Under the pieces are notes generated by a model. That model saw only the letters and a list, made by a program, of their open reading frames with translations. It was not told where the DNA came from and did no database searches. The position numbers and the translations under genes were made by a program. Below are positions 1 to 9,000 of a DNA stretch of 11,936 nt, in pieces; position 1 is the stretch's first letter; each line of letters opens with the position of its first letter. This stretch comes from an uncultured Saprospiraceae bacterium (GTDB lineage: Bacteria > Bacteroidota > Bacteroidia > Chitinophagales > Saprospiraceae), in NCBI GenBank assembly GCA_937942465.1, contig CALDEO010000204.1:1-11936 (forward strand). The letters run 5' to 3'.

Positions 1-1
1 A

Positions 2-3000
2 GGTGCTTTGATTGATAATGTATGCGTCAATAAGGTTTCTGAAAATGTTTCCATGAATGTGGAAGGGACAAATCCAACGTGTTCTTCTACTGGAATGATT
101 CAAATAATTTCTACAAGTGCAGGAGACCGATATGAATATAATATAACAGGTTTTGATGATTTACCATTGACTTATTTTTCTGCAAGTAATACAATAAGTA
201 GTTTTCCTCAAACTGTAGTTAATAATATTCTATATACAGATCCTACCACCACGTACTTTATAAGAGTATATGAATCGGGTGATTGTTTTAAAGATACGAG
301 TATTGTGATAAATCAATTAGGTTGTGTTGAAATTTGCTCAGATGGTATTGATAATGATGAGGATGGATTGGTTGATCAATTTGATGATGATTGTCCATGT
401 GGAAATACGGGATCTTTCTATGGTAATTGTCCTCCACCATGTGAATATGTTCCACCTGTTGGAAGTATTGGATTTGATTTAACAACTGAGTGGACGAGTA
501 ATGTTGATGTTACCGATATTTCTCAGCTCTTTACAGGAGATCTAGATGGAGAACCTGATGGAGTACCAGAGGTGGTTGCCATGAAAGATCTTATCTATAA
601 TGTATCTGAGACTAATAGTATATATGTACTTAGTGGAACTGATGGAAGTTTGAAATATCATCCGAATACTCTTAGTATTCATAATAGAAATAAAGGACTT
701 GCTTTAGGAGATGTAGATAAAGATGGGTTAGGAGAATTTTATTATGTAACGGCAGATGATGAAGCTACTGGAAATAGTAGAAAAATAGCGTGTTATGAAT
801 ATGACCCAGCAGGAATAAATCCAGCGGGGACAGGTACAGGTTCCTTCACTTTGCAATGGACTTCGAGTAGTCAAATTACTTGTGGTTTGTCAGGGGGAGA
901 ATTATTTGCTGTGGAAGATTTCGCAGTAGGTTTAGTAGATTTTAATTATGATGGAATTCCTGAGGTATATGTAGGAAATGAAATCTATAATGCAATAACT
1001 GGACAATTAATATCTACAGGAGGTACTAATTCAATAGGTAGTTGGAATCAAGGGGGATTTAGCACAGATTACCATGTAACGGCAGTAACCATTGCTGCAG
1101 ATGTTTTACCAGATAGCTTCTGTCCAGATTGTGATGGAATAGAGCTGATTGCAGGAAATCAAATATACTCAGTTAATATAGGAAGTGGTATTCAAACTGT
1201 AGTGCAACAAGCCCCTGGTGGTTTACCAGATGGAACTACAGCTTTAGCAGATTATGATTTAGATGGTGATTTGGATGCAGTAATTACTTCCAATGATGGA
1301 ACTAATTCATTTTTATATATTTGGGATTTACAAACAAGTGCGCAAATAGGTGGCACTCATATCGTAGCAAATACTACGAGTATAGGATATCACCCGATTA
1401 ATTTACCCATCATTGCAGATTTTGATGGTGATGATCGTCCTGAAATAGGAGTTTGTGGACATTTAGTTTTTCAAGTAGTTGAAGATCATACTGTTGATAT
1501 CTCAGGAACAGGAGGAGTACTTTGGAATATTACTACCACAGATGTTTCAGGTCAAACTGGAGCATCAGTTTTTGACTTTAATGGAGATGGCGTTTCTGAA
1601 GTAGTTTATAGAGACGAAGATAGTTTAAGGGTTATGTCAGGTCCAACGGGTGTAAACTTAGCTGCGTTTCCATGTGGGTCAGCAACAGGAGGAGAATATC
1701 CTGTGATTGCAGATATTGATAATGACGGACAAACAGAAATATTATGTAACTGTACAGATTCATTTGGAAGTACTAGAACACAAGCATTTAAATCTAACCT
1801 TTTACCTTGGGTTCCAACTCGTAAAGTATGGAATCAATATGCTTACTTTAATGTAAATATTAATGATGATTTAACGATTCCTCGGCAACAACAAAGTCAG
1901 CATCTCCTAGGTGCACCTACCGCAGGAACAACAGGTGTGTTGAATAATTTTTTACAACAATCACCTATGTTAGATGATCTGGGGAATGAATTATTTCCTA
2001 GTGCTGATCTTTCGATTTCTACGGTTGTTGATGCTTCTTTATGTGTTTCGAATAGCACGATAGATCTAGAGATAACTATATCAAATAATGGAAGTTCAAT
2101 TGCTCCATCAAATATTCCTTTAGCTATTTATGATGCAGATCCTCGAGTTTCAAATGCTAATTTATTGGGAACAACGATAAGCGCTTCAATTATTGATACT
2201 GCTTCTAGTATAATAATTAACTATACTTTGGATGTTTCTAGTTTAACTTTTCCTACTAATATTTATATAGTAGTAAATGACGATGGAAATACTTCAAGGC
2301 CTTATGATTTTTCTTCTGATTTTCCAGTTACGTCTATTGGAGAATGTGACTTTGAAAATAATATTGAAGAAATTTATGTAGAAGATGGGTGTGTTGAAAT
2401 ATGTAATGATGGAATTGATAATGATGGAGATGGATTGGTAGATTATTTAGATTCTGATTGCGACTGCCCAACATCCTATTCTAATGCTTTTAATATTGAC
2501 TTTGGAAATGGAGTCCCTGTTACAGGTTCAGGTTTGAATGCTGGAGATCAGATCTTGTATAGTAACGTTGGAATTATCGGTAATCAAAGTGTAGATATTC
2601 GTGCAACTGTGACGAACTTGACGAATCTCTCTAGTTTAGGTGATCATGGAAATCAGAGTGGAGGAGTACTTTTACCTTCTGTAAGGGTAGCAGCAGGGAC
2701 ATTATTCTCTTCGACTATTCAATATGAGGTTTTTGAATTGGGTACTACGACTCCAATTTCAGGCTCATTTGAAATAGAAATTGTAGATCTCGATTTATAT
2801 CCCACTAATAGACAAGAATCCATTACTGTACCTCAATCTGAGGTAGAATTATATTCTCTTAACAGTCCTACAAATGTAAGCACATCCTTTACGAGTGGAA
2901 ATATTAATTTTATTGGTACTGCTAGTCAAAGTGGGGCAGATCCAGAAGGAGCGGTTAAGCTGACTTATACAGATGTTAATCAATTCTCAGTCACTTATAG

Positions 3001-6000
3001 GATGGAACAAATGGTTGATGGGTCAAATGCCGGTAGTGCAGGATTTGGCTTAAATGGAAGTAATATTCAATTTTTCACAGAATGTTTTGATGAAATTTGT
3101 GATGATGGCATAGATAATGACAATGATGGTCTTATTGATGAAAATTGTATTGAAATTTGCAACAATGGAATAGATGATGACTTAGATGGATTAACGGACT
3201 GTGAAGATCCTGATTGTTATTTAGCTGCTAACTCTGGTGATAGTGATAATGATAATGATGGGATAGGAGATTATTGTGATTTGGATGATGATAATGATGG
3301 GATACCAGATGTAGACGAAGGTTGTGAAGAGAACCCTCTTTATTTTCCAAATGCGGAAAAAGGATATTTGTTTCAACAACAACCTACTGAGATTTATTTA
3401 GTGGATATTCCAACAGGTGCCTCTACCTACTTGCAAACTTTAACCTTTACATTCAATGGTGTAGCTATAAATGAACTTGACGGATTATTATGGGGAGTGA
3501 ATTTTAGTACTGGAGATCTCTTAACTTTGGATCCAGTAACGTTTTCAATTGTCAATACATTTGGAAATTATGGAAGTATGGTTTCTGCTGCTTATGATCC
3601 AATCCAAAAAGTATATGTGCTCGCTGGCGATCCTACTACCTATGTGATAGATGCAGATCCTGTTTCTCCAACTTACGGGATTGAATTGTATAGTTTCGCT
3701 ACTGCAGATTTTTTGCCTGATATCGTATATAATGGCGATGATGGATTTATGTATGGTGTCAAAAATAATGATAATAATCTTTATCGAATAGATATTGTGA
3801 GCCAAACCGCTTCTTTGGTAGGAACAGTTGCTGGCTTACCAGCAAGTTCTTATGGTGCCGCTTATTCCACATTGGATGGACGTATGTTTTTTAATAATAA
3901 TTCAACAGGAGAAATATACTTAATTGATCTATCTGTTGGATTATCCGCAACGGTATTTTCAAGTGGAGCAACTTCCTCAGCAAATGATGGAGCCAAAATT
4001 TTAAGCTTTGATCTTACTAATAATCAAATTTGCGTTGATTGCGATGGTGATGGGGTGTCCAATCAGTTTGATTTGGATTCTGATAACGATGGTATTTATG
4101 ATGTAGAGGAAGCAGGTCACAGCGCAGCGGATGCCAATAATGATGGGATCATAGATGGATTAGCTAGTGATTTTGGAACTAATGGTTTATTTGATTTATT
4201 GGAAACGTCTACTGATAATGGTATACTTAATTATGTGATTTCTGATAGTGAAACTACACCAGATGGAACCTATGATGCCTGTGAATTAGACTCAGATGGA
4301 GATGGTTGCTTTGACGCTCAAGAAGAGGATGTTGTTGATGGTGATACTGACGGAATTGCCGGAACTGGCGTGCCTACGGTCAATCCAATTAATGGTTTAG
4401 TTACCACCAATACCTATTCTCCACCAGCTAACAACACTTGGCAAAATCCTTTGATTGGTCCTTGTCTACCGGAAGTTTGTAATGACGGAATTGATAATGA
4501 TGGAGATGGATTGGTAGATTGTTATGATTGTGCAGATTGTTTTGATTCTGCGGATTGTGGTGATAATGATAACGATGGGATAGGAGATTATTGCGATTTA
4601 GATGATGATAATGATGGTATTACGGATATAGACGAAGGTTGTAATGTAGTAACCACTTTTTCAAATGTCGAAAAGGGCTTTTTATTTCAAGGAGATCCAA
4701 CACAAGTTTATACGGTAGATATACAAACAGGAGCAAGTACATTAATTGCAACACTTACTTTTCGATATAACGGTATCGCTATTAATGAATTAGATGGCAA
4801 CTTTTGGGGCATAGATAGAATTACAAATGAATTAGTAATCCTCGATCCAACTACTTTTAGTACCATATTTAGAGGAAATGCAGCTACTGGAGTTAGTTTT
4901 CTTTCGGGTGTATATGACCCTATTAATAAAGCATTTGTTGTTCTTGAACACGGAGCATCACCAAATCAAATTGTCATCTATGATGCGGATCCTACCTCTC
5001 CAACTTATCAAACTATTCTCAGAACGTTTAATAATACGGTATTAAGTAATTTTGTAGATTTAGCTTTTAATGTACAAGATGGCAATATCTATGGAATTAT
5101 TAAATTTACAAACACTTTAGTTTCCTTTGATATTGTTTCAGAAACAGTAAGTGTAGTTGGAGCAGTATCAGGTCTACCTTCTGGATCGTATGGAGCAGCT
5201 TATGCTTTGAATGATGGTAGAATGTTTTTTGGTGATAATAACACAGGAGAAATTTATGTGATAGATTTATCTTTAGGCTTAACGGCTACCTTGTTTTCAA
5301 ATGGACCAATAAGCAACCAGAATGATGGGGCTAAATTTTTAAGTGTAGATTTGGATGGCAATGTAATTTGTGTAGATACCGACGGAGATGGTATTATAAA
5401 TTCTTTAGATTTAGACAGCGATAACGACGGCTGTCCTGATGCCATAGAAGGTGGTGGAAGTTTTACATATGCTGATATTCAAAATGATACCCTCACAGGA
5501 GGTGTTAGTACAGATGGGATTCCTTTAGTAGCGGGTGTTGGACAAGCAATAGGAAGCAGTCAAGACTCTACGGTTCTTTCCTGTCCTGAAATCTGTAATG
5601 ACGGAATTGATAATGATGGTGATGGATTAACGGATTGTGAAGACCCAGATTGTTATTTAGCTGCTAACTCAGGAGATAGTGATCATGATAATGATGGAAT
5701 AGGAAATTATTGTGATTTAGATGATGATAATGATGGTATTCCAGACATTGAAGAACAAGCATGTTCACTTGGTGGGAATAGTTCTTCACAGTTTAATTCA
5801 TCATTACAAGCATGGCAGTCTACAGGGGTAACCGTTTCAGAAGGTGTAGTTTATAGAATAACTTCTAATGGAAGTAGCCTGGGAACAAGGGTTGTAACTG
5901 GTGGACCTAATAATGGACTCGAAGTGACTGTTAACCAATTTGATAATATAAAATATGCAGACTTAGACGGTTATCCTTATGATTATCCTCAAAATTTAAA

Positions 6001-9000
6001 GAGGACTAATGGAGTCAATATAAACATAGGTTTTGCCAATCTTTTAGCATCGGATTATGATCGAAGATGGACATATGTGGCCATGATTGATTCAAATGGG
6101 AATGGTCAATTTGATCGCGGGGTAGACCAATTACTGCCAAGATTATTTTCAGAAGTAGAACTAATGAGATTTGAAGCCCTTGTTGGTGGAGAGATGCTAG
6201 TTGTATTCACAGATGATGTATATGGTGACAACGATGGGAACCTCTCTTTCAATATAGAGACCTGTACGGATATAGATACAGATGGTGATGGTATATACGA
6301 TTATCTAGACCTAGATAGTGATAACGATGGAATTTTTGATTTAGATGAAGCAGGACATACTGCTGTGGATGCAAATAATGATGGAATTATTGACGGAGCT
6401 AATAGTTTGTTTGGAACGAATGGATTATTTGATGACTTAGAAACGACTCCTGATAGTGATGAGCTTATTTATAATATAGCTAATAGTGAGACTTCGGCAG
6501 ATGATATTTACGATGCTTATGAATTAGACTCAGATGGAGATGGCTGTAATGATGCAGATGAACAATTAATTAGCGATACTGACAGCGATGGAATTGCTGG
6601 TGCGGGTATTCCATCGGTAGATGCAAATGGATTAGTAATTGGAAATGTTTATACAACTCCAATTAATAATTATTGGCAAGATCCATTGGTTAATGGTTGT
6701 TTTGAAATCTGTAATGACGGAATTGATAATGATGGCGATGGATTAACGGATTGTGAAGATTCCGATTGTGAAGTGGTTGCAGAAATTAATAATGCAGGTG
6801 GCTGCGGGCAATCGAGTGTCAATTTTTCTGCGACAGATGCTGGCGCTGGAAATACCTATAACTGGAGCTTTGGTTCAAATGCTACACCATCAAGTGCAAC
6901 TGGTTTAGGACCGCATGCTATTGATTTTAGCAATTGTGCCAATCAAGAAATAGTATTAACTGTTTCAACAGGAGTTTGTAATTATACTGATACCTTAATA
7001 TATAGTACCAGAGATTCTATTGCTCCTGTTTTTAATGGCGGAGCTATCCCTGCGGACATTACCATTTCTTGCATAGACCCAATACCTGGAGCACCAGTAG
7101 TTACAGCAACGGATGATTGTAGTACACCTAATGTTACTTTTTCCCAAGTAGATAACCAGTCTGTTGATCCTTGTGGACAAAATAACTATACTATTATACG
7201 AACTTGGGTTGCCTCAGATTTATGTGGTAATTCTATACAGGAATCTCAAACCATAACGATTGAAGATCCTACTTACGCTTGCTCTGGAAGTGGAGTAATC
7301 GGTGGAGTGGCATTTAATGACTTAAACAATAATGGAGTAATTGATGATGGACTTGGAGGAGTATTAGGTTTAGAGGTTTATTTGTTTGAAGATAATGGAG
7401 GCGCAAGTTCTTTTGTTGCTCAGACTATGACAGATGCAAATGGAAGTTATTCCTTTTCAACAGGAGTTACTTCAGGCACAGCTTATCGGGTAGAATTTGT
7501 CAGACCTTCAGGAATGATAGAAGATTTTACGAGACATGGCACCGACAATGAAACTAATGTTCAATTCGTCAATGCGCCTAGTTGTAGCGTAGATGTGGGA
7601 CTTGCAGATCCTGCAGATTATTGTGAGGCTCAACCATTTATGTATGTTTCTTGCTATAGTTTTGGGGCTGCTGAAAATAATTCAATAGATGCAATTGTTG
7701 GTTTACCTTTAAATCCATCTACTGGTCCAAGTGATAATGGAGTAATAGGAGGAGCGGTAAAACACCTTGCCAATGCGGAACATGTAGGATCAATATATGG
7801 AATGGCCTATAGTAAAAGTAAAGAAATGCTTTATGGAGCCGCTTATATGAAACGTCATGTTGGATTTGGCCCTGGAGGTACTGGAGCAATCTATCAGATT
7901 GACCCAAATGCTTCATCACCCGGAGCATCTGTTTTGGTTGATTTGAATACACTTTTTGGGGCTAATACAGCAGGAGCTGATCCTCACCCTTATGGAAATA
8001 CAGATACTTGTCCAGGATGCGTAACTTCTCCAGGTGTTCCTGATAATTTTAATTGCTGGCAATACGATACTTTGTCGTGGGAGGCTGTAGGAACAATTAG
8101 TTTAGGAGATATTGATGCAAGTGATGATGGAGAGGAGTTATTTGTAATGAATCTCGCGGATAAAATGTTGTATCGAATTGATATAGATAATCCAGCTGCA
8201 ACCACCCGTTATGCTTTCCCAGAAGGAGATATTACATGTATGTCAGGAGGAGAAGTAAGACCTTTTGCGGTGGAATTTGAAAACAATAAAGTGTATGTTG
8301 GAGCAATTTGTGATCAAGTGAATAGCTCAACAGCAATGCTCTATGTCTACGAATTAGATTTGTCAACAAGCACTTGGCGTAGAGTATTAGAAGCTAATTA
8401 TCAAAGAGCTAGTGGATCTACATATGAGACTTTTTATAGTTGGGGACCTTTTCGTACTTATTTAAGTGGATCAGTCCATTACACTAATGGTAACCACCCT
8501 CTCCTTTCGGATATTTCTTTTGATAATGATGCAATGGTTTTAGCGATAAGAGATATGACTGGTGATCAATATGGTAATAATGCAGGTCGACCAGATCGTG
8601 CTTGTGACTTATTATGGACGGCATCAAAAGGAGATATTTTTAGAGCAGGCTACAACCCTAGTACAGATCAATATGAAATGGAAAGCGATGCGACAGTAAA
8701 TGGTATTACAACTGGTGGATTAAATTTTGGGTATGGTTTACCTGGTTCAGGTGGAGTGAGTAGTTATTATTTTGAAGATATAGCTCCTAATGGAGCAACT
8801 CAAATCGCTTTAGGAGGTTTAGCTCAGCTACCAGGTGGGGATTTATATATTTCTGCTTATGATGTTCTGGGGTTATATGATTTTGGAATTGCTGCTTTTG
8901 ATAACCAAACAGGAGCTAGAGCGCAAAGCTACCAAATGTCGACTAACACTAATACCTTAACAGGTTTTGGAAAGGCCAATGGATTGGGAGATTTAGAGTT

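Noticed and set aside
8..10. TTG as a start codon for gene 1
   Set aside because: The same frame is open upstream to the window edge, no signal peptide follows, and the sequence starts inside an Ig-like domain.
3092..6769. CRISPR-like array suggested by regularly repeated DNA
   Set aside because: The repeats are in frame, encode the same peptide motif, are separated by hundreds of coding bases, and vary at synonymous sites.
288..8205. Short open frames on the minus strand inside gene 1
   Set aside because: They lie wholly within the strong plus-strand coding region and give low-complexity His/Ile/Ser-rich products that mirror Asp/Asn codons; none resembles a protein family.
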